This document shows positions 26,173 to 38,136 of a DNA stretch of 64,000 nt, in pieces. Made by a program: the position numbers and the translations under genes. The notes under the pieces are model-generated. The model was not told the DNA's origin, did not search any database, and was given only the letters and a program-made list of their open reading frames with translations. Source of the stretch: Hymenobacter caeli. GTDB taxonomy: Bacteria > Bacteroidota > Bacteroidia > Cytophagales > Hymenobacteraceae. Position 1 is the stretch's first letter. Each line of letters opens with the position of its first letter. The stretch is taken from assembly GCF_013294115.1 (NCBI RefSeq), contig NZ_JABSNP010000017.1:1-64000 (forward strand). The letters run 5' to 3'.

Positions 26173-26808
26173 TTAGTTCACAAACGGCAGGTCTAGGTCG
26201 GGGCCCAGGCGGGTTTGGGGCTGGTTGGGCACCCGGCCGGTGAGGCGCGTGGTGAGGGCCCGGGCCTCGGCGGGGCTGAACACGTTCAGCTCTTGCAGCC
26301 AGGCCACGCGGCGCAGCTGGGGCTCGATGTTGCCGAGCGGGTTCACGGTGCCGTACTCGCGGCGCAGGTAGGTTTTGGCGCGGCGGTCGAGGGCCAGCGA
26401 GAAGTCGTGGAAGGCGGCGCGCTCGGCGGGCGTGTCGGGCAGCACCACCTGGGCGCGGGCGGTGTGCAGCACGCGCTGGCTCCACCAGTGGTGCAGGCCG
26501 TAGAAAAACACTGCCACCAGGCCCAGCCCGGCCGCGAGGGCCCAGCCCCAAAACTCGGCCAGCCACGCGGCCCCGCCGCCGGGGCGGCCCAGCGTGGCAG
26601 CCAGCCACAGGGCCCCGAACAGCAACCCCATTAGCTGCCGCTGGGGCACCTGGCGGCGGCGCTCGGTGCGCACGGGCAAAATCTCCTCGTAGGGCATTTC
26701 CAGCTCCAGCGCAATGTGGCCCCGGCCGTCGCGCTGGCACACGTACAGGCCGTGCTCGCGCAGGGCCAGGAGCGTGGCGCGGGTAAGCTGGCGTTGCTGG
26801 AAATGCAT
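26173..26808 (-). CDS. Predicted membrane protein of unknown function
   Basis: A 211-residue protein with two membrane helices near residues 62-80 (MGLLFGALWLAATL) and 90-110 (WGWALAAGLGLVAVFFYGLH), an N-terminal cytoplasmic part (QRQLTRATLLALREHGLYVC) and a soluble C-terminal half. No family recognised. The ATG at 26808 is preferred over a TTG 12 nt upstream. It lies downstream of the site-2-like protease gene on the same strand, separated by a short AT-rich inverted repeat. Confidence 0.6.
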   Translation of the reverse strand: MHFQQRQLTRATLLALREHGLYVCQRDGRGHIALELEMPYEEILPVRTERRRQVPQRQLMGLLFGALWLAATLGRPGGGAAWLAEFWGWALAAGLGLVAVFFYGLHHWWSQRVLHTARAQVVLPDTPAERAAFHDFSLALDRRAKTYLRREYGTVNPLGNIEPQLRRVAWLQELNVFSPAEARALTTRLTGRVPNQPQTRLGPDLDLPFVN

Positions 26809-26831
26809 GGATGGGGGCAATGGGTGACTGG

Positions 26832-26911
26832 GTGAATGAATGAGTGAAGGAGCGGTTATATCAGGTGGTTTGCACTTGCGCCATCACTCATTCGCTCATT
26901 CACTCATTCAT
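26832..26911. repeat. Simple inverted repeat of GAATGAGT units
   Basis: The left arm GTGAATGAATGAGTGAA (26832-26848) pairs with CACTCATTCACTCATTCA (ending 26911). The right arm has three tandem CTCATTC units. It overlaps the 3' end of the protease gene by a few bases. Confidence 0.6.
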
Positions 26912-28170
26912 TTAAACGGCGAGGGCGTGAAGCAGAGCACAAAAATAGCCACCATCAGCCAGCCCAGCCACTGGCGGGCGGGGCTCAGGGGGCGGTCGTC
27001 GGGCGCGGGGGGGTGGTAGATGCCCGTGAGCCGGCCCAGCAGCAGCCCGAACACCAGCCAGCCGGGGTTGCCCAGCACCCCGGGCAGGGCCGCCGCCACG
27101 GCCACTTGCGCCCCCCAGATGCCCGCCGCCAGCAGCAGGCCCTGGCGCGGCGTGGGCAGCGCCCGCCAGCAGACAAGCCCCAGGTACAGCGCGTAGGCGG
27201 GGCCCCAGTACAGCCAGGTGCTGGGCGCGGTGCGCGGCGAAAACAGCCCCAGCCCGGCGTAAAAGATGAACCCGACGAAGAGCACCCGCGCCAGCCGGTT
27301 GAAGCGCCGGGCCCCCAGCAGCCCGTACAGGATGTGGCCGCCGTCGAGCTGGCCCAGGGGCAGCAGGTTCAGGGCCGTGAAAAACAGGCTCAGGGCCCCG
27401 GCCACCAGCAGGGGGTAGTGCAGCAGCTCGTTGGGGTGGGGCATGCGGGCGGGGTCGGCCAGCCCGGCTTCGAGCAGGCGGTAGAGCAGCGGCCGCGCCA
27501 GGGTGAGGCCGCTGCTGCCGGGTGGGTACACGTGCCGGGCGTAGTCGGCCCCGAACTGCGCGTACTCGGGGTGAACCTGAAACAAATAGCCCAGCGGGGG
27601 CAGGTGCGTGAAGCCGTAGATGAGCAGCGGCACCGCCACCACGAAGCCCGCCAGGGGCCCCGCCAGCCCAATGTCGAAAAACTCGCGCCGCGAAAAAATT
27701 CGGTCCTGGATGCGAATTACCGCCCCGAACGTGCCCAGCCCCAGCGGAAACGGGATGAAGTACGGCAGCGACGTGCGCACCCGGTTGCGCCGCGCCACGA
27801 AGTAGTGCCCGAACTCGTGCACCGTGAGCACGGCCAGAAACGGCAGCGCGTAGCCCAGCCCCCGGGCCCACTCGCCGGGGCCCGGCAGCGGCGGCAGGCC
27901 CCACACGCCCAGCGGCAGCAGCCCCAGGTCGCCCCGCGTGAGCTGCACGCCCGCCAGCGTGGTGGTCAGCAGCGTGAGCAGGAACAGCCCGAGGTGGCGG
28001 GCGTACGCGCGGGCCGGCGGCGCGGGCAGCCGCTCGTAGCGCCGGAACCCCGCGTCGGGGGCCCAGAAGTCGGCGAAGGGGGCCGCCGCCAACACCTCCG
28101 GCAGGGGCGGGGCGGGGGCAGGGGTGGCGTCAAACTCAGGCAGCGGGGGCGTATTCTCGGGGAAAGGCAC
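26908..28170 (-). CDS. Site-2 protease-like membrane metalloprotease (M50)
   Basis: A 420-residue polytopic membrane protein. The zinc motif HEFGH (118-122, in VLTVHEFGHYFVARRN) lies in a membrane segment. Further down come FDIGLAGPLAGFVVAVPLL and, near the C-terminal part, LPLGQLDGGHILYGLLG, whose Asp is the third metal ligand in site-2 proteases. Such enzymes cut membrane-anchored regulators, but the substrate here is unknown. The first 60 residues are a Pro-rich cytoplasmic tail. The start overlaps the end of the HAD gene by 35 nt, so the two are translationally coupled. Confidence 0.88.
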   Translation of the reverse strand: MPFPENTPPLPEFDATPAPAPPLPEVLAAAPFADFWAPDAGFRRYERLPAPPARAYARHLGLFLLTLLTTTLAGVQLTRGDLGLLPLGVWGLPPLPGPGEWARGLGYALPFLAVLTVHEFGHYFVARRNRVRTSLPYFIPFPLGLGTFGAVIRIQDRIFSRREFFDIGLAGPLAGFVVAVPLLIYGFTHLPPLGYLFQVHPEYAQFGADYARHVYPPGSSGLTLARPLLYRLLEAGLADPARMPHPNELLHYPLLVAGALSLFFTALNLLPLGQLDGGHILYGLLGARRFNRLARVLFVGFIFYAGLGLFSPRTAPSTWLYWGPAYALYLGLVCWRALPTPRQGLLLAAGIWGAQVAVAAALPGVLGNPGWLVFGLLLGRLTGIYHPPAPDDRPLSPARQWLGWLMVAIFVLCFTPSPFK

Positions 28171-28792
28171 GGAGGGCTTCGGGCAGGGCGGTGGTGAGGG
28201 TGAGCGGCGGGGCCAGGTGCAGCACCCGCAGCCCCAGGCGGCGGGCGGTGGCCACGTGCTGGGGGCTGTCTTCGATGAACAACACGTCTTCGGGCCGCCA
28301 GTTCATTTCGCGCAGCGCGTGCCGGAAAAACGCCTCGCCGGGCTTGCGCAGCCCCACCTCCTGCGAGTAAAACACCCGGTCGAGGCAGTCGGCAATGCCG
28401 TGCGCCAAGCCGTACTGCGCCGCCAGCCGCCGGTTGATTTCGGCGATGTGCAGGGCGTTGGTGTTGGAGAGCAGGGCGGTTTGGTGGCCCTGGCGGCGCA
28501 GGTCGGCCACCAGGGCCAGGCGCTCGGCGGGCACGTCGAGCAGCAGCGCGTGCCAGGCCTGGTCAATCTGTTCGTCGGTGGCCGCCAGGTCGTAGGCCGT
28601 GCGCAGCCCGTCGCGGAACTCGGCCGGGGTCAGCTGGCCGGTTTCGAGCTGGTCGAACAGCTCGGCCTGGCTGGCCTGGCTGTAGGCCACGGTGCTGCCC
28701 GCGCGGCTCAGGCGGCGGAAGGCGGCGGGGGTGCGGTCGTAGTCGATGTCGATGAGGACGCCGCCGAAGTCGAAAAGCAGGTGGGGAAGCAT
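28136..28792 (-). CDS. HAD-superfamily hydrolase, subfamily IA
   Basis: A 218-residue phosphatase-type fold: MLPHLLFDFGGVLIDIDYDR (motif I with Asp8), ALLSNTNALH (motif II), GLRKPGEAFF (motif III Lys) and DVLFIEDSPQHVATARRLG (motif IV). The FDFGGVL/SNTN pattern is like the YihX/epoxide-hydrolase-N-terminal group. The ATG at 28792 gives motif I at the N-terminus; the frame continues upstream through a palindromic repeat and is not credible there. Substrate unknown. Confidence 0.88.
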   Translation of the reverse strand: MLPHLLFDFGGVLIDIDYDRTPAAFRRLSRAGSTVAYSQASQAELFDQLETGQLTPAEFRDGLRTAYDLAATDEQIDQAWHALLLDVPAERLALVADLRRQGHQTALLSNTNALHIAEINRRLAAQYGLAHGIADCLDRVFYSQEVGLRKPGEAFFRHALREMNWRPEDVLFIEDSPQHVATARRLGLRVLHLAPPLTLTTALPEALRAFPREYAPAA

Positions 28793-28835
28793 GGCTACGG
28801 AAGGGGTTGGGCTGGCAAAGGTCGGGCTTAGCACG

Positions 28836-29009
28836 GTTTTCAAGTCGGTGCACCCGGCACTGTAAAACGGAGTGGTACTCCGTTTGGCGTTCGCGCCGCA
28901 ACGGAGTACCACTCCGTTTTACAGTGTTCGCGCCGCAACGGAGTGAGTGTTCGCGCCGCAACGGAGTGCCACTCCGTTTTACAGCGCCGGGTGCACCGAC
29001 TTGAAAACT
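28836..29009. repeat. Complex palindrome with internal direct repeats (family G)
   Basis: Outer arms GTTTTCAAGTCGGTGCACCC (from 28836) and the complement ending at 29009 enclose several copies of a small hairpin unit, ACGGAGT(G/A)CCACTCCGTT, joined by GTTCGCGCCGCA spacers. The unit CTGTAAAACGGAGTGGTACT and its inverse appear near 28860 and 28905. It is not a CRISPR: the spacers are identical, not unique. Confidence 0.8.
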
Positions 29010-29103
29010 GCGGTAGGAGATGCCGGGGCGCTCCAGGGTGCACACGTGATTGCGGCCCTTGTTGTATCTTCGCATCGCTGGCTGCCCCCGTGGTGGCTAT
29101 GCA

Positions 29104-29458
29104 GGGCCTATAGCTCAATCGGTTAGAGCAGCTGACTCATCAACAGACATCTTTTAATTGAAAAGATGTTTAGCGGTGCCTCCCGGCCGGAAACGACGGG
29201 ATGAGCAGGGGGTTAACTCAGGGAAACCTGTTCGGGGCAACTGGCCCCGATGGCAATCCTGAGCCAAGCCGGGGAACGGTCGTGATAGTACCCGGAAGGT
29301 GCAGAGACTAGGAAGTGAGCAGACCATGCAATACGCTTCCACCAACGCCCCCCACCTAACCCCGCCCCGGCGGATACGGTGATGAGATAGTCCAACTACT
29401 TCGGGAAACCGGAGGAAAGTGAATCAGCAGGTCCTTGGTTCGATTCCAAGTGGGCCCA
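29104..29458 (+). tRNA. tRNA with anticodon CAU (Ile2 or elongator Met) split by a group I intron
   Basis: Exon 1 (29104-29140, GGGCCTATAGCTCAATCGGT...GACTCAT) and exon 2 (29422-29458, AATCAGCAGGTCC...GTGGGCCCA) join to a normal 74-nt cloverleaf: acceptor GGGCCTA/TGGGCCC (with G-U pairs), D arm, anticodon stem CTGA/TCAG with loop CTCATAA (anticodon CAT), T arm CTTGG-TTCGATT-CCAAG. The split is right after the anticodon. Whether it is tRNA-Ile(CAU), read after lysidine modification, or elongator tRNA-Met cannot be settled by eye; a group I intron in tRNA-Ile(CAU) is known from Azoarcus. TATCTTCG at 29065-29072 is a possible -7 box. A terminator follows at once. Confidence 0.93.
29141..29421 (+). 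ncRNA. Group I self-splicing intron (IC3-like), 281 nt
   Basis: It starts after exon U (..CAT) and ends in G (29421). An internal guide GTG (29176-29178) can pair with exon CAU as P1, with an extra hairpin in its loop (ACATCTTTT/AAAAGATGT, 29147-29169). A CCTCCCG/CGGGA stem fits P2; GGCAATCCTGAGCCAAGCC fits the P5-J-P4/P3 core; AGAGACTAGG (about 29303) and GATAGTCC (about 29386) form P7 through GACTA/TAGTC; ACTTCGGGAAACCGGAG forms a GNRA-capped P9. The order and the core words (GAGCCAAGC, AGAGACTA, ATAGTCC, GUGCC after the guide) match the Azoarcus tRNA-Ile intron as remembered. No homing endonuclease frame is present. Confidence 0.9.
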
Positions 29459-29459
29459 C

Positions 29460-29496
29460 AAAAAACCCCGTTTCCAGGTTGGAAACGGGGTTTTTT
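29460..29496 (+). terminator. Rho-independent terminator after the split tRNA
   Basis: AAAAAACCCCGTTTCC-AGGTT-GGAAACGGGGTTTTTT directly follows exon 2. Confidence 0.9.
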
Positions 29497-29553
29497 GTTT
29501 GGGTGGACTGGGGGCCCTGGAATGTGAGGACAACCAGCAGAAAAGGCCGTAGT

Positions 29554-29744
29554 GCGGGCGGGTCGTGCTAATGTGCGCCTCACCCCCTAGCCCCCTCTCC
29601 GAAAAGGAGAGGGGGAACTAGCTCTAGTTTTTAGCGCTAAAAATCAGTTATTTAGACTAGATACTAAATGCTAAAGCTAGTCCCCCCTCTCCTTTTCGGA
29701 GAGGGGGCTAGGGGGTGAGGCGAACGTTAGAACGACCCGCCCGC
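29554..29744. repeat. Palindromic repeat, family F copy 1
   Basis: A 191-bp inverted repeat. Outer arms GCGGGCGGGTCGTGCTAATG and complement; central conserved part CCTCACCCCCTAGCCCCCTC followed by TCCGAAAAGGAGAGGGG, then an AT-rich centre. Copies 2 and 3 are at 33327-33473 and 50921-51041. This copy lies just downstream of the restriction-modification gene. Confidence 0.85.
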
Positions 29745-29794
29745 GCAACGGCTTCGGCAAGCGGACGCCAAATGCAGCCCTGCTCAGCCACGCG

Positions 29795-33253
<3,459 letters not shown>

Positions 33254-33326
33254 AGGAAGAAAAGGGCCGCGTCGGGTGGGTAGCTACGGCGGTTCTAAGG
33301 TAGGCGAAATCCGTGGGGGAGGTCCG

Positions 33327-33473
33327 CCTGGGGGGCACCTCACCCCCTAGCCCCCTCTCCAAAAAAGAGGGGGGACTAGTTTTTAGTCTTAGTATTTAAA
33401 AGCTGGATTTTTAGAGCTAGCGCTAGTCCCCCTCTCTTTTGGAGAGGGGGCTAGGGGGTGAGGTGCCCCCAGG
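33327..33473. repeat. Palindromic repeat, family F copy 2
   Basis: A 147-bp inverted repeat, GCACCTCACCCCCTAGCCCC ... GGGGCTAGGGGGTGAGGTGC, with outer CCTGGGGG arms and an AT-rich centre. It lies just upstream of the restriction-modification gene, so copies 1 and 2 bracket that gene. Confidence 0.85.
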
Positions 33474-33492
33474 GCGAGGCATCGGTTCCGCT

Positions 33493-36060
33493 TCAATCAG
33501 TGCCGCAGCCGCTCAGGAAATCCAGGGCCGGGGTGCCGATGGGGGCCCCGGGGGGCATGGCCACGGGCGGTGGGGGCGAGAACTTGTCGGGCGCGGCCCG
33601 GAACTGCTCGATTTGGGCGAGGCCGAACAGCAGGCCGGCTTTCTGGGGGCCCTGGGTTTTGGCGGCTTTCGCGCGCATCCAGGCCTGGAGGTCGTCGATG
33701 GCCAGCAGGGCCTGGCCGCGCACGCTGGCCGCCGCGCCGGGGGTGGCGGCCAGCTGGAGCAGGTACTTCAGGGCCAGGTTATTAACGACCGTTTGCAGGG
33801 CGGCGGGGTAGCCGGTGGCGGGGGCGGCCTTCCAGGTGGCGGCCAGCAGCTGGTCCACCACGGGCAGGAAGCCGGGCTGCCGGGCGTCGCGGGCGTGGTA
33901 CTCGACGAGGCGGGCGGCCCGCTCGGGGTTCAGCAGGGCGGCGATGGGGGGCGCGGCGGCGGCCTCGGCGGCGGCGAGCGGGTCGAAGGTGGGCCCGGTG
34001 TAGCCGGCGAAGGTCTCGCGCGAGGCCGGGTAGCCCACCGGCCGGGGCGGAATCTGGGCAATGAGCGCCTCGGGCAGCGCCAGGGCCGCCGGGGCGATGG
34101 TGGCCAGCAGGGCGGCGAGGGCCTGCTGCTGCACGGCCGGGTCCACGAGCTGCGTGGGGGCCTGCCCGTCGTTTTTGAGGGCGTGGGTGAAGTACACCCC
34201 GCCGATGGACTTGGCCACGGCCTCCACCTGGTAGCGGTGCAGCAGGTAAATGGGCACCAGCACCTCCTGTAGGGTGGCCAGCGGGGCGTCCGGGCGGATG
34301 GCTCGTTCCGAAAAACCGTCCAGCACGTGCCGGCGCAGGGCCATCAGCTGGTTCAGCTGGGCCACGGGGTCGGGGCCGTCGTCCCACTGGTTGGCGGCCG
34401 GGTGGGCGTAGCCGCCCACGTCGGGAATGAAGCGGTAGCCCTGCCGCAGGGTTTCGCGCAGGATGTCGTCCAGGGCCCGGTTTTCGTCGGTGCCCGGCGG
34501 GAAGTCGGCGTAGCCCCACAGCACGGCCCGCTTGTCCCAGCCGCCGATGCCCGCGGCGTAGGCCCGCGACACGTCCACGCGGCCGTCGGGCCCCAGGGTC
34601 AGGCGCGGAAACGGGTAGTCCATCACCGAGGCGCGGTCTTTGGTGCTGGCCGTGAAGTTGTGGTAGAAGCCCAGGGTGTGGCCGATTTCGTGCGCCGAGA
34701 GCTGGCGGATGCGGGCCAGGGCCAGCTGCTCCAGCTGGTCGGGCACGGGCTGGCCGTCGGTGTAGGGTTGCAGCAGGCCCTCGGCGATGAGGTAGTCCTG
34801 CCGGTGCCGGTCGGAGCCCAGCGACACGACGCCCTTGATGATTTCGCCGGTGCGCGGGTCGATGTACGAGGCCCCGTAGGAGAAGGCCCGGGGGCTGCCC
34901 GAGCGGTTGATCCAGTTCACCACGTTGTAGCGGATGTCCATCGGGTCGGCCCCGGCGGGCAGCTCCTTGATTTGGAAGGCGTTGCGGTAGCCGGCGGCCT
35001 CGAACGCCTCGTTCCACCAGGCCCCGCCTTCGAGCAGCGCCTTTTTGATGGGCGCGGGGGCCCCGCGGTCCACGTAGTACACGATGGGGGCCACGGCCTC
35101 GCTCACGGCGGCGGCGGGGTCCTGTTTTTGCAGGCGGTGCCGCTGGCTGAAGCGCTGCACCAGCGGCGCGTTGAGGGGGGCGGCGAAGTCGGTGTAGCTG
35201 AATTCGTTCAGGCCCGAGCGCGGGTCGAACTTGCGGGGCCGGTAGCCGGGGCCGGGCAGCGCCACGAAGGCCTGGTGCAGCTGCACGGTCACGGCGCTGG
35301 GGTCGGGGGCCAGGCCGCCGCCCTCATCGCCAAAGAAGTCGGCCCCGCCGGGCCCTCCCACGAAGGTAACCATGGCCTCGAACTCGCTGTTTTTGGGGAA
35401 GTTGCGGGTGTTGGCGAGGTACACGGCCGAGCGCGACTCGTCGAGCTTGTAGCTGGCCGGCGGCCCGCCCCCGGCCCCGGGCCCCAGCAGGCTGGCCCCG
35501 GGGCCCTGGAAGCCGCGGCTGCCCAGCCGCTCGCCGATTTTCTGGCTGTCGCGCACCAGAAACGGCGTCAGGTCCACGAGCACCTTCGCGCCCTCGGCGG
35601 CGGCCGGCACGAAGCCCCACACCACCGACTTGGCGAAGGCGTTGTCCACGGCCCGCTGCTCGTCGGCGCTGGCCGCCACGGCCCGGTAGTCGTAGTTGGG
35701 CTCGATCAAAAACACCTTGCCCCCGACCCGCACGAACCTGGCGATGGCCGCCGTGCTCTGCCCGCGCTCGATGCCGTTGCCCACGCCGTTGGCCAGCGAC
35801 CCGAAGTACAGGAACTCCTCGTCGAAGCGGCTGATTTCCAGGAATACCTTGCCCGTTTTGGCGTCGTAATAAAACGGAAAGTAGCCGTCGAACTTTTGCA
35901 GCCCCCGGGTGACCGCGCCCAGCGTGGCGGCCGGAGTAGCGGCCGGCGGGGCCCCGGTTTTGGCGGCGGGCCGGGCCGCCGCGGGCGGCGCGGCCGGTTG
36001 GGCCGCAGCGGCGGCGCACAGGCCCAGCAGGCCGGCGAGAAGGGGAGTAGCGTGCTTCAT
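33493..36060 (-). CDS. Zinc-dependent metalloprotease with DUF5117-type N-domain
   Basis: An 855-residue exported protein: signal peptide (MKHATPLLAGLLGLCAAAAA), then a Pro/Ala-rich stretch, then FDGYFPFYYDAKTGKVFLEI and FDEEFLYFGSLANGVGNGIE, typical of the DUF5117/DUF5118 proteins common in Bacteroidetes. The metzincin-like zinc site SAHEIGHTLGFYHNF is near residue 455 (HExGHxxGxxH). The remainder is the helical C-terminal part of these large proteases. The start at 36060 is chosen for the signal peptide; the upstream frame is unlikely. Function is probably periplasmic proteolysis, not further defined. Confidence 0.88.
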   Translation of the reverse strand: MKHATPLLAGLLGLCAAAAAQPAAPPAAARPAAKTGAPPAATPAATLGAVTRGLQKFDGYFPFYYDAKTGKVFLEISRFDEEFLYFGSLANGVGNGIERGQSTAAIARFVRVGGKVFLIEPNYDYRAVAASADEQRAVDNAFAKSVVWGFVPAAAEGAKVLVDLTPFLVRDSQKIGERLGSRGFQGPGASLLGPGAGGGPPASYKLDESRSAVYLANTRNFPKNSEFEAMVTFVGGPGGADFFGDEGGGLAPDPSAVTVQLHQAFVALPGPGYRPRKFDPRSGLNEFSYTDFAAPLNAPLVQRFSQRHRLQKQDPAAAVSEAVAPIVYYVDRGAPAPIKKALLEGGAWWNEAFEAAGYRNAFQIKELPAGADPMDIRYNVVNWINRSGSPRAFSYGASYIDPRTGEIIKGVVSLGSDRHRQDYLIAEGLLQPYTDGQPVPDQLEQLALARIRQLSAHEIGHTLGFYHNFTASTKDRASVMDYPFPRLTLGPDGRVDVSRAYAAGIGGWDKRAVLWGYADFPPGTDENRALDDILRETLRQGYRFIPDVGGYAHPAANQWDDGPDPVAQLNQLMALRRHVLDGFSERAIRPDAPLATLQEVLVPIYLLHRYQVEAVAKSIGGVYFTHALKNDGQAPTQLVDPAVQQQALAALLATIAPAALALPEALIAQIPPRPVGYPASRETFAGYTGPTFDPLAAAEAAAAPPIAALLNPERAARLVEYHARDARQPGFLPVVDQLLAATWKAAPATGYPAALQTVVNNLALKYLLQLAATPGAAASVRGQALLAIDDLQAWMRAKAAKTQGPQKAGLLFGLAQIEQFRAAPDKFSPPPPVAMPPGAPIGTPALDFLSGCGTD

Positions 36061-36215
36061 GCGGTCAGGGGAAAAAAGACGAGACGGCAAGGTTGCGCCC
36101 GGCGGACCAATGTCGCGCACCTTGCCGCAAGAAAAAGGTTTTTTCAAGAAAAAACAGGCCGCTGCTGCGTTGTGCGGGTGCGGCTTGGAAAGCGTTGTCC
36201 AGCCTCCCTTTGCCC

Positions 36216-36262
36216 GCCATGCTGAGCGCAGCGGAGTCGAAGCATCTCTCCCGCAGCAATAA
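36216..36262. repeat. Family C palindrome, single arm (copy 4)
   Basis: GCCATGCTGAGCGCAGCGGA followed by GTCGAAGCATCTCTCCCGCA matches the left arm of family C. The partner arm is absent; the IS5-type remnant begins about 18 nt further on, so that insertion or a later deletion removed it. Confidence 0.75.
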
Positions 36263-36279
36263 TCAAATCAATTGGATTA

Positions 36280-37066
36280 GGGAGTGTTACCAATCAGAGC
36301 CATGCCAGGGCCGCGACGAGGCAACGGGTGGCAAAGTAGCTGGCGGCGCGTTTGTCGAAGCGGGTGGCCACGGCCCGAAAGCGTTTCAAGCCGTTGATGG
36401 CGCGTTCGATGCGGTTGCGCTCCTTGCAGAGTTCGGCGTCGTGGGCCGCGGGCACGGCGCGGGTTTTCTAGCCGGGAATGACGGCCGTGGCGCCGGCCTG
36501 CCGGATGTGGGCCCGCACGTAGCCCGCGTCGTAGGCCCGGCCGGCACCGCCTGGCCCGGGCGCAGGTGGCCGCGCAGCCGGCCCGGGGCTTGCGGGCAGT
36601 CGCGGGCCTGGCCCCCGGTCAAGGCCAGGGCGCAAATGCGGCCCCGCGCCGCGCCGCCCAGGCAGAGCTTGGCGGTGAAGCCGCCGCGCCTGCCCGCGCG
36701 GGCCGTCTTTTGGTTGGCCCCGGCGGCCACTTGGGGTGCGCCCGGCCGCGGACCCGGCCGACAGCCGGCGCAAGCCGGTTGCCCCTTGCGCGTGGTCTTG
36801 CGCGTGGTCTTGCGCGTGGGCCAGTGCCGGCGGCCGGCCTGGCGCCAGCGCCGGAACCGGGCGTAGAGCGCGTGCCAGGGCCCGAACTGCGCGGCCGGCC
36901 GGACGCGCCCCGAAACGCCACACCGGGCCCGCCAGGGCACGGCTTCGACGAACAAGCGCGTGTTCCGGGCCGCCGGGCCCGGCGAGCGTTCCGGGCCCGG
37001 CAGCCGCGGCAGCCGCGCCCATTGCCCATCAGTCAACTCAGTCAACAAACTCCGGGCTTTGTTCAT
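36280..37066 (-). mobile_element. IS5-family element remnant
   Basis: The left end GGGAGTGTTACCAATCAG fits an IS terminal repeat directly abutting the transposase stop. No matching inverted end is seen near 37066, where the element runs into an IS3 copy, so its 5' end is lost. GC content is very high. Confidence 0.65.
36294..37066 (-). pseudogene. IS5-family transposase, frameshifted
   Basis: It starts at 37066 with LLTELTDGQWARLPRLPGPE, continues RLFVEAVPWRARCGVSGR and WHALYARFRRWRQAG (IS5/IS427-type N-terminal domain), and ends in another frame with ELCKERNRIERAINGLKRFR and VATRFDKRAASYFATR, the conserved C-terminal region holding the last catalytic Glu. At least one frameshift and an in-frame TAG near 36470 separate the parts, so it is inactive. 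Confidence 0.75.
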
Positions 37067-38021
37067 GCAGCAAAGCTTGCGCCCAACCGAAGTGGGCAGC
37101 GAAGAAGTGGCCCGTAACCCCGAGGTGCGGGCCCTGCGCGCGTGCCTCGAGCGGGCCGAGCGGGGGGCCGGTAGCTTAAAAAAAAGCCCTGGTCATCTTC
37201 GGCCAGCCGACCCGGTGAGCACCTACCAGCACCTTGCCCACCGCGCCGCCCACGTGCCCGTGCGCCAGCGCTGCCAGGTCCTGCAGGTCGCGGCCCAGCG
37301 CGTACTAGGCCCGGCTCGGGCACTGGACCGGTCCGTGCCCGAGCCGGCCTGGGAAATGGCCGTGCGCGCGGCCCTTGCCCACCACGCCCAGTGCTGTGGC
37401 ACGCGCCGGTTGCGGGCCCAGCCGCCCCGCTCGTTTGTGCCGCGCACCACCGACCCGGACCCGGCCGTGCGCGCCGCGCCCGACCGCTTGCCGGGGCAGC
37501 CGGCCCCCGCGGCTCCCAACCGGGTCTGGGCGGGCGACCGCACCTATTCGCCGCGCCCGGGCGGCGGCGGGTGCTACTTGGCCGTGTGGCTGGACCGCTG
37601 CGCGCGCAAAATCGTGGGCGGGGACGTGCGCGACACGATGCCGGAAGCCCTCGTGGGTGCGGCGCTGCGGCGCGCCCTGGCTGTACGCCGCCCCCCGGCG
37701 GGCCTCGTCGTGCACCCGGACCAAGGCAGCCCGTACCCGGCCACCCGCTTCCAGGCCTTGCTCGCCCGCCAAGGGGCCGTGCCCAGCAGGAGCCGGCGCG
37801 GCAACGGCTACGACAACGCCCCCGCCGAATCCTTTTGGAGCCGCTCCAAAGCCGAACTGCTCGACGGCGGCCGCTTCCCCGGCCCAGCCGAAGCCAAACG
37901 CAAAATCGGGCACCGCATCGCCTATCACAACGCCGGGCGCCGCCACCCCGCGCTCGGCTATCAATCGCCCAATCATTTCGAAACCCACCTCCAAACCGTG
38001 TCCCAATTGTGCCCGGCTTAG
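37065..38021 (+). pseudogene. IS3-family transposase, OrfA (C-terminal part) joined to OrfB
   Basis: An open frame of 318 codons. It begins inside OrfA (EEVARNPEVRALRACLERAE), passes the A8 run at 37178-37185 without a frameshift into OrfB, and keeps the DDE residues: VWAGDRTYSPRPGGG (Asp), LVVHPDQGSPYPATRF (Asp) and NAPAESFWSRSKAELLDG (Glu). Compared with the copy at 8209-8981, many Trp/Tyr/Ser/Gln positions are now Gly/Cys/Ala/Pro, as if decaying under GC-biased mutation. The ATG at 37065 is shared by chance with the IS5 junction; a functional transposase is unlikely. Confidence 0.75.
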
Positions 38022-38034
38022 CTAGACCATCACC
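37065..38034 (+). mobile_element. IS3-family element, 5' truncated (copy 3)
   Basis: The right end CTTAGCTAGACCATCA (to about 38034) matches the right end at 1-95. The left terminus and the start of OrfA are replaced by the IS5-type remnant. Confidence 0.7.
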
Positions 38035-38136
38035 TGCTTTTTTGGGCTTGTCACTTTTTCTAAACGAATGTCTTTAAAAGGTGACAGAGGGGTAAAAGAC
38101 ACTATTTAAACGGGGGCTTTGTATAGGAGTCTGCTG

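Noticed and set aside
28793..28912. Forty extra N-terminal residues for the HAD hydrolase
   Set aside because: Encoded by a palindromic repeat; motif I follows directly after the ATG at 28792.
28855..28990. Possible short CRISPR array
   Set aside because: The spaces between repeats are identical and the units are palindromic parts of a larger inverted repeat; no cas gene nearby.
29154..29345. 63-codon minus-strand frame inside the group I intron, possible endonuclease
   Set aside because: Too short, antisense to the structured core, no LAGLIDADG, GIY-YIG or HNH motif.
34327..36225. 632-codon plus-strand frame opposite the metalloprotease
   Set aside because: Shadow; the signal peptide and HExGH site are on the other strand.
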